Of a stretch of DNA of 64,000 bases, positions 47,446-56,857 are shown in pieces. The stretch's first letter is position 1, and each line of letters begins with the position of its first letter. The translations under genes were made by a program, and so were the position numbers. The stretch is from Sphingopyxis sp. LC81 (GTDB lineage Bacteria; Pseudomonadota; Alphaproteobacteria; Sphingomonadales; Sphingomonadaceae). The notes under the pieces are model-generated. The model was given only the letters and a program-made list of their open reading frames with translations. It did not search any database and was not told where the DNA came from. The stretch spans positions 1 to 64,000 of the forward strand of contig NZ_JNFD01000014.1 in assembly GCF_000756375.1 (NCBI RefSeq), in the 5' to 3' direction.

Positions 47446-48650
47446 CGGTGCTGCCCCTCGCCGAGTGGCGCGACCGGCCCGGACTGCGGCGCATCGTCGC
47501 CGCGTTGGCGGCCGATGGCGGCGCGGTGAAGATCGTCGGCGGCGCGGTGCGCGATACGTTGCTCGGCCTGCCCGTCACCGATATCGACCTCGCGACGCCG
47601 CTGCTCCCGCAGGACGTGACGCGGCGGCTTGAGGCGGCCGATATCAAGGTCATTCCGACGGGCATCGCGCATGGCACCGTCACCGCGATCGCCAGCGGCG
47701 ACCATCATGAAATCACGACCTTGCGCCGCGACGTCGAAACCGACGGACGCCGCGCGACGATCGCCTTCGCCGACGACTGGCGCGACGACGCCGCGCGGCG
47801 TGACTTCACGATCAACGCGCTCTACGCCGATGCCGATACCGGCGAGGTCGATGACTGGTTCGGCGGCCTTGCCGATCTGCAAACCGGGCGCGTCGCTTTC
47901 ATCGGCGACCCGGCGACGCGCATCGCCGAAGATCATCTGCGCATCCTGCGTTTCTATCGCTTCGCCGCGCGCTTCGGGCGCGGCGACCTCGATCCGGTCA
48001 GCCACGCCGCCGTGGTCACCGCGCGCCAGTCGCTCAAAAGCCTGTCGCGCGAGCGGATCGCCGACGAGCTGCTCAAGATCTTGTCGCTCCCCGATCCGCG
48101 CACGATTGTCGGGCAAATGGCGGCCGACGGGATTTTCGAGGTCTTGTTGCCCGAACGCGATGCCGGTTTCGCCGCCGCGTTCGACCGGCTGGTGGCCAAT
48201 GAGGAGGCCGCGGGCGTGGCTGTCGCGCCTTTGCGCCGTCTCGCGGCGCTGCTGCCCGCCGACGCCGCCATCGCCGAACAGGTCGCGAGCCGGCTGCGCC
48301 TGTCGACGCGGCAGCGCAAACATCTCGCCGCGCTCGGCGGACGCCGCACCGATAATGTCAGGCCGGTCCGCCAGCTGGCGCATGCGATCGGTGTCGACGC
48401 CGCGCGCGACGTGCATCTGCTCGCCGACGACGCGGCTTCGGCACGCACGGCGGTCGACGCACTATCAGACTGGACGGTCCCCGAAATGCCGCTCAAGGGC
48501 GGCGACATCGTCGCGCGCGGGATCGCGGTCGGCCCCGAGGTCGCGCGCATCCTGAAAGCGGTCGAGGCCGAATGGGTGGCCGAAGATTTCCCGGATGCGA
48601 CGCGCGTGGCGCAACTCGTCGATCAGAAGATCGGCCGCACCAGCGACTGA
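47442..48650 (+). CDS. cca: CCA tRNA nucleotidyltransferase
   Basis: Adds or repairs the CCA end of tRNA (class II, poly(A) polymerase-like). GTG 47442 overlaps the NUDIX stop and gives 402 aa; a GTG two codons later is also possible. Motifs: IVGGAVRDTLLG, the catalytic VTDIDLATPL carboxylates, TIAFADDWRDDAARRDFTINALY and EDHLRILRFYRFAARFG. The short alpha form is common in alphaproteobacteria. The 3' end overlaps the convergent GGDEF-EAL gene by 28 bases. Confidence 0.95.
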   Translation: MTVLPLAEWRDRPGLRRIVAALAADGGAVKIVGGAVRDTLLGLPVTDIDLATPLLPQDVTRRLEAADIKVIPTGIAHGTVTAIASGDHHEITTLRRDVETDGRRATIAFADDWRDDAARRDFTINALYADADTGEVDDWFGGLADLQTGRVAFIGDPATRIAEDHLRILRFYRFAARFGRGDLDPVSHAAVVTARQSLKSLSRERIADELLKILSLPDPRTIVGQMAADGIFEVLLPERDAGFAAAFDRLVANEEAAGVAVAPLRRLAALLPADAAIAEQVASRLRLSTRQRKHLAALGGRRTDNVRPVRQLAHAIGVDAARDVHLLADDAASARTAVDALSDWTVPEMPLKGGDIVARGIAVGPEVARILKAVEAEWVAEDFPDATRVAQLVDQKIGRTSD

Positions 48651-50335
48651 CGCCAATAATCGAGCGCGTCCTTGCCATCCATCGGCCGCGCGAACAGGAA
48701 ACCCTGCCCGAAATCGCATCCGAGCGCCGACAGCAGTCGCGCCTGATCGGCGGTCTCGACGCCTTCGGCCGTCGTGCGCATGCCCAGCACTTCCGCCAGG
48801 CTCTGGATCGTGCGGACGATCGCCACCTTGTCGCGGTCGTCGACCATATGTTCGACAAAGCTGCGGTCGATCTTGAGCACGTCGATGGGCAGGCGCTGAA
48901 GATAGGCGAGGTTCGAATAGCCGGTGCCGAAATCGTCCATCGCGACGCGCGCGTCGAGCGCCTTCAGCTCGCTGAGCACCGACAAAGCGAGGTCGGGATC
49001 GCCGATGATCGCGCTTTCGGTGAGTTCGATCATCAGCCGTTCGCCGCCGATCTTATGGCTTTCGAGCGCCTGGCGCACCACCGCGGCGACATCGTCGCGG
49101 ACCAGCTGGATCGCCGAGACATTGACCGAGAAATAGCAGTCGACGATTCCGCCGCCATTCTGCTTGTCCCAGTCCGCGAGCACCGCCGCCGCCTTGCCGA
49201 TCGCCCATTGGCCGAGCGGGACGATCAGGCCCGAATCCTCGGCGATCGGAATGAATTCGGTCGGCGAAACCGAATGACCGTTGCTGGTGTCCCAGCGCGC
49301 CAGCGCCTCGAACCCCGCAACGCGGCCGCTCGCCAGTTCGATCAGCGGCTGGAAGGCGAGGTGGAGCCGGTCTTCCTCGATCGCATTGCGCAGCTCGGTT
49401 TCCATCCCGAACCGGTTGTCCGACAGCATCGCCGCTTCGGGTTCATAGATTTCGATGCGGTCGGTCTGCTTCGCGCGCTTGAGCGCGATCTGGGCGTGGC
49501 GGATCTGATCGGCGACATCGGTGTCGGCTGCCGGCTGGATCGCGCAGCCGAGCGCGCAGTCGACGCTGACCTTCAATTCGCCGATGCGGAAGGGGTGGTC
49601 GAAACAGCCGCGGATGCGCCGCGCCATTTCGCGCACATCGGCACGGCCGCCCACGACGCGCGTCGATATGGCGAATTCGTCGCCGCCGGTGCGTGCTAAT
49701 ATGTCGCCGCTGCGCAGGCTCGATTTCAGCCGCCGCGCGACGGTGATGATCAGCTCGTCGCCCGCCATCGGCCCGATATGTTCGTTGATACGGCTGAACC
49801 GCGCGAGGTCGAGCAGCAGGATCGCATGGTCGGCGACGCCCACGTCGGTGATCGCGCGTTGTTCGACCAGTTCCTCGAACCCGGCGCGGTTGGGAAGGCC
49901 GGTCAGGCTGTCGGAAACGAGCTCGCGGCGCAGGTTGCGCTCGGTCATCATTTCCTGCGTCCGGTCGATCAGCGTCAGCAGGAAGAGCCCGTCGTCGCCC
50001 GATTCGGTGGGCAGCGGGCCGATCGAGCCGCGCAGGTCGCGCGCCGAGGGCCCTTCGCCCAGCTGGCAGGAAAATTCCTGCGCCTCGCCCGGATATTGCG
50101 ATGCGCGCTCGATCGCCCGCAGCATTTCGATCGGCGCCTCGACGCCCGCGGGCGACAGGCTCAATCGGTCGAACGCCGCGTTGCTTGCATGGAGCCGGAA
50201 ATTGCCGCGCGCCATCGGTCTGATCAGCGCGGCCGGAACGGGCAACGCGTCGATCCAGCCGACGAACAACAAGGGCCGGTCTTCGCCGGTTCTATCGATA
50301 GGCATAACAGAGGGTTTTGTGCGACCTTTCCCCAT
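48623..50335 (-). CDS. GGDEF-EAL domain protein (c-di-GMP turnover)
   Basis: A cytoplasmic cyclic-di-GMP signalling protein of 570 aa, or 560 aa from ATG 50305. The N-terminal 130 residues form a PAS-like sensor. The GGDEF domain (about 135-300) has DSLTGLPNRAGFEELV and an intact TGGDEFAI motif. The EAL domain (about 310-560) has EALARW, the metal-site DDFGTGYSNLAYL and TTAEGVET. Both catalytic motifs look intact, so net synthesis or breakdown cannot be predicted. A PilZ gene lies at 60.9 kb. Confidence 0.93.
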   Translation of the reverse strand: MGKGRTKPSVMPIDRTGEDRPLLFVGWIDALPVPAALIRPMARGNFRLHASNAAFDRLSLSPAGVEAPIEMLRAIERASQYPGEAQEFSCQLGEGPSARDLRGSIGPLPTESGDDGLFLLTLIDRTQEMMTERNLRRELVSDSLTGLPNRAGFEELVEQRAITDVGVADHAILLLDLARFSRINEHIGPMAGDELIITVARRLKSSLRSGDILARTGGDEFAISTRVVGGRADVREMARRIRGCFDHPFRIGELKVSVDCALGCAIQPAADTDVADQIRHAQIALKRAKQTDRIEIYEPEAAMLSDNRFGMETELRNAIEEDRLHLAFQPLIELASGRVAGFEALARWDTSNGHSVSPTEFIPIAEDSGLIVPLGQWAIGKAAAVLADWDKQNGGGIVDCYFSVNVSAIQLVRDDVAAVVRQALESHKIGGERLMIELTESAIIGDPDLALSVLSELKALDARVAMDDFGTGYSNLAYLQRLPIDVLKIDRSFVEHMVDDRDKVAIVRTIQSLAEVLGMRTTAEGVETADQARLLSALGCDFGQGFLFARPMDGKDALDYWRQSLVRPIF

Positions 50336-50394
50336 TGCCCAATGCCTAGGTCATGGGAAGTAAAGAAGGGATTTACGGCTGCAACGAAATACGT

Positions 50395-52698
50395 TCAGCC
50401 GAAGCGATTGTTCCTCGGAAAACCGGTCGGAGGCATCCGTCCGGCGGCGCCGCGCGCGACGCGCCAGGGGGCAAGGTCGGTTTCGGTGCGCGTGCGGCCG
50501 GTATCGCCGCCCATCGCCCAGCTCAATCCGTCGGCAAAGGCAAAGCTGACCGCGTCGGACAGTCCGCCGTCGCGGTAGCGTTGCAGCATCACGCCCTGGC
50601 CGCGCGCCATCACCGGCACCTCGGCGAGCGGGAAGACGACGAGCTTGCGGTTCTCGCCGACCACGGCGACGCTGTCGTCGCTCGCCAGAACCGGGCGGAC
50701 GATAGCGAGCGCGGCCTTGGGTTTCAGGTTGACGACATTGCGGCCCTTGCGCGTTTCGGCGACGACTTCGGCCATCTGCGCGACGAAGCCATGGCCGCTT
50801 GTCGAGGCGAGCAGCAGCCGGCCGTCGGCGCTCGCCGGGATCATCGCGACGATCCGCGCCTCGGGGTCGATGTCGACCATCAGCCGCAGCGGCTCGCCGA
50901 ACCCGCGCCCGCCGGGCAGCTTGTCGGCGCCGACGGTGAAGAAACGCCCGTCGCTCGCCGCGATCAGCAGCTTGTCGGTCGTCTGCGCGTGCGCGGCGAA
51001 CAGCAGCTCGTCGCCTTCCTTGAACTTGAATTCGGCCCATTGGTCCGCCGCGACATGACCGCGCTGGGCGCGAATCCAGCCGCGTTTCGACAGGATCACC
51101 GTCACCGGCTCCTTCTCGATCATCGCGTCCAATGGGATGTCGCGCGCGGGCGCGGCCTCGGCGATCGTCGTGCGGCGCGCGCCGAGCAAGGTCTCGAGCC
51201 CATAGACCGCGCGCAATTTCTCCAGATCCTTGCGCAGCCGTGTCTTCTGCCGCGCCGGGCTCTCGATCAGCTTGGCGAGTTCTTCGCGCTCGGCGGTCAG
51301 GTCGGCCTGCTCGCGCTTCAGCTCCATTTCCTCGAGCCGGCGGAGGCTCCGCAGCCGCATGTTGAGGATCGCCTCGGCCTGCCGGTCGGTCAGGATGAAT
51401 TCGGCGATCATCACGGGCTTCGGCTCATCCTCGGTGCGGATGATCTCGATGATCCGGTCGAGGTTGAGGAAGGCGATGATATAGCCCGCGACCAGCTCCA
51501 GCCGGTCGTCGATCTTCGCGATGCGGTGCTGCGCGCGGCGCACGAGCACGACGATCTGGTGCTGCAGCCATTCGGTGAGCAGCTGGTGCAGCCCCATCAC
51601 CTTCGGCGTGCGCGTCGCGTCGAGCACGTTGAGGTTGAGCGCGAAGCGGTTTTCGAGGTCGGTCAGCCGGTACAGGCTTTCCTTGAGGATGTCGGGGTCG
51701 ACATTGCGGCTCTTGGGTTCGAGCACGATGCGCAGATCCTCGGCGCTTTCGTCGCGAACATCCTCGAGGATCGGCAATTTCTTATCGGCGATCAGCTGCG
51801 CGATCTGCTCGATCAGCTTGCCCTTGGCGACGCCGTACGGAATTTCGCTGATAACGAGCTGCCAGGTGCCGCCCGACTGCTTCTCGATCCCGCTCTCTTC
51901 CCAGCTGCCGTCGTCCAGCTTGCCGGTCGAAAAACGCGCGCGGACACGGAAACCGCCGCGCCCGGTCTCATAGGCGTGCGCGATCGTCTCGGGGCTGTCG
52001 ACGACGATGCCGCCGGTCGGGAAATCGGGGCCTTTGACATGTTCGAGCAGTTCGCTGAGCTCGGCGCGCGGATTCTCGATCAGCACCAGCGCGGCGTCGA
52101 TCACCTCGGCGGCATTGTGCGGGGGGATGTTCGTCGCCATGCCGACCGCGATCCCGCTCGCGCCATTGGCGAGCAGGTTCGGGAACAGCCCCGGCATGAT
52201 CTCGGGCTCTTCATCCTCGCCATTATAGGTCGGCTTGAAATCGACCGTGCCCTCGTCGAGCCCCTGCATCAGGTCGATCGCGACGCGCGTCAGCCGCGCC
52301 TCGGTATAGCGGTACGCCGCGGCGTTATCGCCGTCGATATTGCCGAAATTGCCCTGGCCGTCGACGAGCGGATAGCGGAGCGAAAAATCCTGCGCGAGGC
52401 GGACCATCGCGTCGTACACCGCGGTGTCGCCGTGCGGGTGGAATTTGCCGATGACGTCGCCGACGACGCGCGCCGATTTCTTGTAACCCTGCGACGGGTC
52501 GAGCCGCATCGCGCGCATCGCCCAGAGCAGACGACGGTGGACGGGCTTCAGTCCGTCGCGGAGATCGGGAAGCGAGCGCGCGGTGATCGTCGACAGCGCA
52601 TAGACCAGATAGCGTTCGGACAGCGCGCTGTCGAACGGGGTATCGGTCATGCCGGGGACGGGATCGTTGCTGTCGGGATCGTCGGTGGTGGTCGCCAT
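50395..52698 (-). CDS. parC: DNA topoisomerase IV subunit A
   Basis: Breakage-reunion subunit of topoisomerase IV, which unlinks daughter chromosomes. The start at 52698 gives 767 aa; an upstream in-frame ATG at 52731 is less likely. The catalytic tyrosine is in [12 protein letters not shown]. The region that determines quinolone response reads [19 protein letters not shown]. The C-terminal beta-pinwheel is short, typical of ParC and not GyrA. The N-terminal 25 residues are an acidic extension. Confidence 0.95.
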   Translation of the reverse strand: MATTTDDPDSNDPVPGMTDTPFDSALSERYLVYALSTITARSLPDLRDGLKPVHRRLLWAMRAMRLDPSQGYKKSARVVGDVIGKFHPHGDTAVYDAMVRLAQDFSLRYPLVDGQGNFGNIDGDNAAAYRYTEARLTRVAIDLMQGLDEGTVDFKPTYNGEDEEPEIMPGLFPNLLANGASGIAVGMATNIPPHNAAEVIDAALVLIENPRAELSELLEHVKGPDFPTGGIVVDSPETIAHAYETGRGGFRVRARFSTGKLDDGSWEESGIEKQSGGTWQLVISEIPYGVAKGKLIEQIAQLIADKKLPILEDVRDESAEDLRIVLEPKSRNVDPDILKESLYRLTDLENRFALNLNVLDATRTPKVMGLHQLLTEWLQHQIVVLVRRAQHRIAKIDDRLELVAGYIIAFLNLDRIIEIIRTEDEPKPVMIAEFILTDRQAEAILNMRLRSLRRLEEMELKREQADLTAEREELAKLIESPARQKTRLRKDLEKLRAVYGLETLLGARRTTIAEAAPARDIPLDAMIEKEPVTVILSKRGWIRAQRGHVAADQWAEFKFKEGDELLFAAHAQTTDKLLIAASDGRFFTVGADKLPGGRGFGEPLRLMVDIDPEARIVAMIPASADGRLLLASTSGHGFVAQMAEVVAETRKGRNVVNLKPKAALAIVRPVLASDDSVAVVGENRKLVVFPLAEVPVMARGQGVMLQRYRDGGLSDAVSFAFADGLSWAMGGDTGRTRTETDLAPWRVARGAAGRMPPTGFPRNNRFG

Positions 52699-52797
52699 TG
52701 TCCGGAGCCGATAGCAAGGCTGGCGCGTCAAGGCAAAGGCTTGCGTTGACGCTGTGCGACACTAGCTTGGGATTTCCATCTGGGGAGGGACGGTATC

Positions 52798-54138
52798 TTG
52801 AGCGAAACCACTGGCGTCGTTCGCAAAAGCATCTGGTCGCGGGCCAGGGAGATGGCGCAGCAGGCCCCGCCCGAGCGCAACCGCTACGTCGATTTCCTCC
52901 GCGCGCTGTCGATCCTCGCGGTCGTCGTCGGTCACTGGCTCGTCGCCGCGCCCTATATGAAGGACGGCGCGGTCGAGGGCGGGCATTTGCTCGGCATCCT
53001 GCCCTGGACGCAGTGGCTGACCTGGGGGTTTCAGGTGATGCCGCTCTTCTTCCTCGTCGGCGGATTTTCGAACGGCATGTCGTGGGCCGCGACGCTGCGC
53101 AAGGGCGGCTCTTACGAAAGCTGGTACAGCGGGCGGCTGCAACGGCTGATCAACCCGGTGCTGCCCTTGTTCCTGATCTGGACGCTCGTCGCGATGTTCG
53201 GGACACTCGCGGGCATCGAGCGCGGCGTCGTCGCGATGGCGGCGCAGCTCGCGCTGATCCCTGTGTGGTTCCTGTCGGTCTATCTGATGGTCGCCGCGGT
53301 CGTGCCGCTGACGTGGAAGGCGTGGAAACGCTGGGGTTTCGCCTCCTTCTGGGCGCTCGTCGCGGGCGCGGTGGCGATCGACGTCGCGGCGCTGCGCTTC
53401 GACGTGCCTTACGTCAATTTCCTCAACTTCGCCTTCGTCTGGCTCGCGATCCACCAGCTCGGCTTTGCGTGGAGCGAGGGGCGGCTGACGCCGGGCAGGG
53501 CGCTCTTGTGGGGCGTGGGCGGGCTGGCCGCGCTCGCGCTGCTCGTGGGCTTCGGCCCTTATCCCGTCGCGATGATCGGCGTCCCGGGAAGCGGCCTCAG
53601 CAACTCGATGCCGCCGACGCTCGCGCTGCTGGCGCTCGGCATCGCGCAGGCGGGCTTCGCGCTGGCGCTCGAACCCGCGGGGCGACGGATGCTCGATAAT
53701 CTCCGCATCTGGACCGGTGTCGTGCTCGTCAACGGCATGATCATGACGATCTACCTCTGGCACCTAACCGCATTCGTGCTCGTGATGATCGCCGCGTGGC
53801 TGCTCGGCGGGATCGGGCTCGATGTCGCGCCCGGCAGCGCGTCATGGTGGCTCGCGCGACCGGTCTGGTTCATCCTCTATATCGCGGCGCTCTTCCCGCT
53901 GATCACGCTTTTCGCGCGCTACGAACGCGCGAGCAAGGACAGCGGCGAGGTGCCGCACTGGCGCCTGATCACCGGGCTGCTCCTCATCTGCGCCGGGCTC
54001 GGCGCCACCGCGGCGATCAGCATCGCGAGCCCGCTCGGCGTCACCGGCGTACGCCTCTGGCTCGTCGCGCTCCCCTTTGTCGGCGCCGCGATTGCGCAAT
54101 TCGGTCCAATCCATCGGCTGGTGCAGTCGCGGGCATGA
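52798..54138 (+). CDS. Acyltransferase 3 family membrane protein
   Basis: An integral membrane acyltransferase of 446 aa with about ten helices. NRYVDFLRALSILAVVVGHW holds the conserved arginine and catalytic histidine. Such enzymes O-acylate cell-surface glycans or lipids. TTG start with a very strong GGGGAGGGA about 9 bases upstream, which settles the start choice. No neighbouring glycan genes point to its target. Confidence 0.9.
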   Translation: MSETTGVVRKSIWSRAREMAQQAPPERNRYVDFLRALSILAVVVGHWLVAAPYMKDGAVEGGHLLGILPWTQWLTWGFQVMPLFFLVGGFSNGMSWAATLRKGGSYESWYSGRLQRLINPVLPLFLIWTLVAMFGTLAGIERGVVAMAAQLALIPVWFLSVYLMVAAVVPLTWKAWKRWGFASFWALVAGAVAIDVAALRFDVPYVNFLNFAFVWLAIHQLGFAWSEGRLTPGRALLWGVGGLAALALLVGFGPYPVAMIGVPGSGLSNSMPPTLALLALGIAQAGFALALEPAGRRMLDNLRIWTGVVLVNGMIMTIYLWHLTAFVLVMIAAWLLGGIGLDVAPGSASWWLARPVWFILYIAALFPLITLFARYERASKDSGEVPHWRLITGLLLICAGLGATAAISIASPLGVTGVRLWLVALPFVGAAIAQFGPIHRLVQSRA

Positions 54139-54231
54139 TGCGCGGCGCGGTTGCGCCGGGCGCAGGGGGTGGCCGATAACGGGTAGAGCGCTGGCGCTAC
54201 GCCGTAGGCCCTGCTTCTCGGGGATTTTTCA

Positions 54232-54801
54232 TCAGGACAGCATCGTTGATGCCGCGGCCAACACAAAGGAGAAGAATGAGAATAGCACCAACAGCACGGC
54301 CATAATGCGCGCCTTGTGACCTTTGACCGGACGCTTGACGCCAAAGCGCAGCTCGCGCCGTCGCCAGGTGATAACCGCAAGCGTCAAAAGCGGGATATTC
54401 ATGAACGCCCAAATGAAGGGTATCTGGACGCCCCATGACGTCGAGAAGAGCGTAACGATTGGCATACCCAAGAAAACAGCTGCGATGGCGACACCACCAG
54501 CTACCTTGAGGCGAAGTTTCAAATCCTCTTCGGCCCATTGGGCTTCGAGCGCTTGCTCTTCGGTTTCCGGCGTTTCCACCTCGCCATCGATGGGCGCGTA
54601 TAGCCATGCCTCGAAGCCGCCATCGGCAAGTTGCTCACGCGCTTTTAGAAGCTCGTCGAATGGCGCAGGAGGTTTGCGTAAATCCTGTGGTCCTTCCACC
54701 GCGCCCCCTTCCCAGCAATCGAGCGGCAATTCTGCCATGACGCGCAGGATATGCGAGGATGCCCCAGTCCGCAATTGGTCGCTGGATGCTTTCGTGTCCA
54801 C
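54232..54801 (-). CDS. Two-helix membrane protein of unknown function, lower GC
   Basis: A 189-aa protein from GTG 54801; ATG 54738 would give 168 aa. The cytosolic N-terminal 110 residues are acidic (PFDELLKAREQLADGG, VETPETEEQALEAQWAEEDLK). Two membrane hairpins follow (VAIAAVFLGMPIVTLF with IWAFMNIPLLTLAVITW; later IMAVLLVLFSFFSFVLAAA). Two sampled stretches have about 52 percent GC by hand count against about 63 percent in the adjacent gene, so it may be acquired. The ctrA terminator sits just before the start, so it needs its own promoter. Confidence 0.65.
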   Translation of the reverse strand: MDTKASSDQLRTGASSHILRVMAELPLDCWEGGAVEGPQDLRKPPAPFDELLKAREQLADGGFEAWLYAPIDGEVETPETEEQALEAQWAEEDLKLRLKVAGGVAIAAVFLGMPIVTLFSTSWGVQIPFIWAFMNIPLLTLAVITWRRRELRFGVKRPVKGHKARIMAVLLVLFSFFSFVLAAASTMLS

Positions 54802-54814
54802 GAGGGCCCGCGCC

Positions 54815-54848
54815 CAAAAGAAAACCGGCGCGGATCGCTCCGCGCCGG
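54815..54848 (-). terminator. Strong intrinsic terminator of ctrA
   Basis: On the minus strand a perfect 10-bp stem (CCGGCGCGGA paired with TCCGCGCCGG) with a 4-base loop is followed by TTTTCTTTT. It lies 34 bases after the ctrA stop and is the best terminator in the window. Confidence 0.85.
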
Positions 54849-54881
54849 GTTCCCTCGGTAAATCTTGCGAGTTGCTACGCG

Positions 54882-55589
54882 TCAGGCAACGCGGCGCACC
54901 TCATTGCCTTCGTCGTCGATATCGCGAAGGACATAACCGCGGCCCCAGACCGTCTCGATATAATTTTCGCCGTGGCAGGCGAGCGCGAGTTTCTTGCGCA
55001 GCTTGCAGATGAAGACGTCGATGATCTTGAGTTCGGGCTCGTCCATGCCGCCATAGAGGTGGTTGAGGAACATTTCCTTGGTGAGCGTCGTGCCCTTGCG
55101 GAGCGAGAGCAGCTCGAGCATCTGATATTCCTTGCCGGTCAGATGCACGCGCGTGGTGTCGACCTCGACCGTCTTGGTGTCGAGGTTGACCGCCAGCTTG
55201 CCCGTCTTGATGACGCTCTGGCTGTGGCCCTTCGACCGGCGGACGACCGCATGGATGCGCGCGACCAGCTCGTCGCGGTGGAACGGCTTGGTGACATAGT
55301 CGTCGGCGCCAAAGCCGAACGAGCGCACCTTCGAATCCATTTCCGAAATGCCCGACAGGATCAGCACCGGCGTCTGCACCTTGGCGGTGCGCAGCTTTTT
55401 CAGCACGTCATAGCCGTGCATGTCGGGCAGATTCAGGTCGAGCAGGATGATGTCGTAATCATAGAGCTTACCCAGGTCCAAGCCTTCCTCACCGAGATCG
55501 GTGGTATAGACATTGAAGCCCTCGGTCGTGAGCATCGTATCGATCGCTTTCGCGGTCGTCGGCTCGTCCTCGATCAGCAGTACGCGCAT
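54882..55589 (-). CDS. ctrA: Cell-cycle response regulator CtrA
   Basis: The master response regulator of alphaproteobacteria, controlling cell division, motility and replication genes depending on lineage. 235 aa. The receiver domain has acidic residues ED near the N-terminus, phospho-acceptor D51 in [11 protein letters not shown] and the lysine in [11 protein letters not shown]. The winged-helix OmpR domain contains [34 protein letters not shown] and [22 protein letters not shown]7-TTAA site upstream implies autoregulation. Confidence 0.97.
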   Translation of the reverse strand: MRVLLIEDEPTTAKAIDTMLTTEGFNVYTTDLGEEGLDLGKLYDYDIILLDLNLPDMHGYDVLKKLRTAKVQTPVLILSGISEMDSKVRSFGFGADDYVTKPFHRDELVARIHAVVRRSKGHSQSVIKTGKLAVNLDTKTVEVDTTRVHLTGKEYQMLELLSLRKGTTLTKEMFLNHLYGGMDEPELKIIDVFICKLRKKLALACHGENYIETVWGRGYVLRDIDDEGNEVRRVA

Positions 55590-55712
55590 TGGGCACCCCT
55601 TTTTCCCACGATAATCCCGCGAACCGATCGCATGACCATCAAGGATGTCACCGACCAACCCCCGTTGCAGGACTGCCGGAACATTAACCACGAAACTAAT
55701 GAAGGGAAAAGG

Positions 55713-55727
55713 TTAATTTTGATTTAA
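55713..55727. promoter_or_regulatory. CtrA binding site upstream of ctrA
   Basis: TTAA-TTTTGAT-TTAA, exactly the TTAA-N7-TTAA spacing of the CtrA site, flanked by GG and CC so that the outer bases are palindromic. It lies 124 bases upstream of the ctrA start. A further half-site TTAACC lies at 55684-55689. Autoregulation is well known for CtrA in Caulobacter; here it is inferred. Confidence 0.75.
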
Positions 55728-55769
55728 CCCGCAGAAGTCCACGAGTCGCGGCCATTTTGCAACAGTCGC

Positions 55770-56717
55770 TCAGCCCGTTTTTCCTTCATGGTGAAGCGCG
55801 ATATATTGATCATGCGCGCCCGTGCACGACATCTTCAGCGTGTCGACCAGATGGTCGGACAGCGCGCGCACGCGCGCCGGGCGCAGCCGCGATGGCGGCG
55901 ACAAGAGGTGCAGGTGCGACTGCGGCAACGACCAGTCGGTCAGGATCGGAACCACCGCGCCCGATGCCAGTGCTTCGGCCGCGATGAAGTCGGGCAGGGC
56001 GGCGATCCCGACCCCCGCGACGACCAGCGGCACCGCGACATCGCCATTGTTCGCGAACAGCGGGCCGGTCGGCAGCACGGTTGCCTCCTCGCCCTTGCGG
56101 TGGAAATGCAGCGGCATCGCGCGCTGCCGGTGGCCGTAACCGATCAGCCGGTGGCCCGACAGTTCGAGCGGATGTTTCGGGGTGCCATGCTTCGCCAGAT
56201 AGGCGGGGCTGGCGATCACCGACGCCGCCACGGGCGCGATCGTCCGCGCGAGCAGGCTCGAATCGGCGAGCGGCGAAATGCGCAGGGTCAGGTCGATGCC
56301 TTCGGCGACGGGATCGTTGCGCGCATCACTGAGCAACACCTCGACCTCGACCGCGGGGTGCCGCTCGAGAAAGACCGCGAGCGGTGGGCCGAGCACCTTG
56401 ATCCCGAAGCTCATCGGCGCCGCCAGCCGGATCGGCCCCGCCAGGTCGACGCGGTCGCCGCGCGCCGCTTCGGTGGCCGCGGTTGCCGCCGCGACCATCG
56501 CGCGCGCCTCATCGAGCAGGCCCGCGCCCGCGGTCGACACCGCGACGACGCGCGAACTGCGGTGGAGCAGGGTAATGCCCAGCGACGCCTCGAGCCGCGT
56601 TACCGCCTTCGACACGCTCGCCTTCGACAGCCCCAGCGAGGCCGCCGCGGCGGTAAAGCTGCCGCCATCGGCGACGGCGACGAAACAGGCCCAGCCTTCA
56701 TAGTCGGGAAGTGCCAC
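55770..56717 (-). CDS. LysR-family transcriptional regulator
   Basis: A LysR-type regulator of 315 aa. HTH: FTAAAASLGLSKASVSKAVTRLEASLG. The effector domain begins GPIRLAAPMSFGIKVLGPPLAVFL, the AphB/CrgA-like subgroup. Divergent from pirin with a 140-base gap carrying an inverted repeat. It probably controls the pirin-azoreductase-dioxygenase genes in response to a quinone, flavonoid or electrophile. Confidence 0.93.
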   Translation of the reverse strand: MALPDYEGWACFVAVADGGSFTAAAASLGLSKASVSKAVTRLEASLGITLLHRSSRVVAVSTAGAGLLDEARAMVAAATAATEAARGDRVDLAGPIRLAAPMSFGIKVLGPPLAVFLERHPAVEVEVLLSDARNDPVAEGIDLTLRISPLADSSLLARTIAPVAASVIASPAYLAKHGTPKHPLELSGHRLIGYGHRQRAMPLHFHRKGEEATVLPTGPLFANNGDVAVPLVVAGVGIAALPDFIAAEALASGAVVPILTDWSLPQSHLHLLSPPSRLRPARVRALSDHLVDTLKMSCTGAHDQYIALHHEGKTG

Positions 56718-56732
56718 GCAATAGCTCCTGAA

Positions 56733-56751
56733 TGGAAACGATGGTTTTCCA
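56733..56751. promoter_or_regulatory. Inverted repeat between LysR and pirin genes
   Basis: TGGAAA-CGATGGT-TTTCCA, perfect 6-bp arms with a 7-base spacer, 15 bases from the LysR start. A partial echo (AGAAACGATCG) lies about 30 bases away. The layout resembles a LysR recognition site that represses the regulator and activates the divergent pirin gene; this is inferred. Confidence 0.55.
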
Positions 56752-56857
56752 TCTATGCTATTTTAGAAACGATCGAAATGCCTATTTTGTCCTCAACAGC
56801 AGCGCACCGGCATCGCCGATGTGCGCAACGATTGAGAAGATACGAAAGGACAAGGCC

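Noticed and set aside
50395-52698. Quinolone-resistance mutation in ParC (Thr and Asp at the key positions of [10 protein letters not shown])
   Set aside because: The residues may be the normal state in this lineage. Without alignment to susceptible relatives no claim can be made.
50353-52749. A 798-codon open frame on the plus strand
   Set aside because: Exact antisense of parC, whose catalytic tyrosine and all domains are intact. The plus-strand protein is low complexity.
54139-54231. Integration (att) site or tRNA remnant near the lower-GC gene
   Set aside because: No tRNA 3' end, integrase or direct repeat could be found in this short gap.
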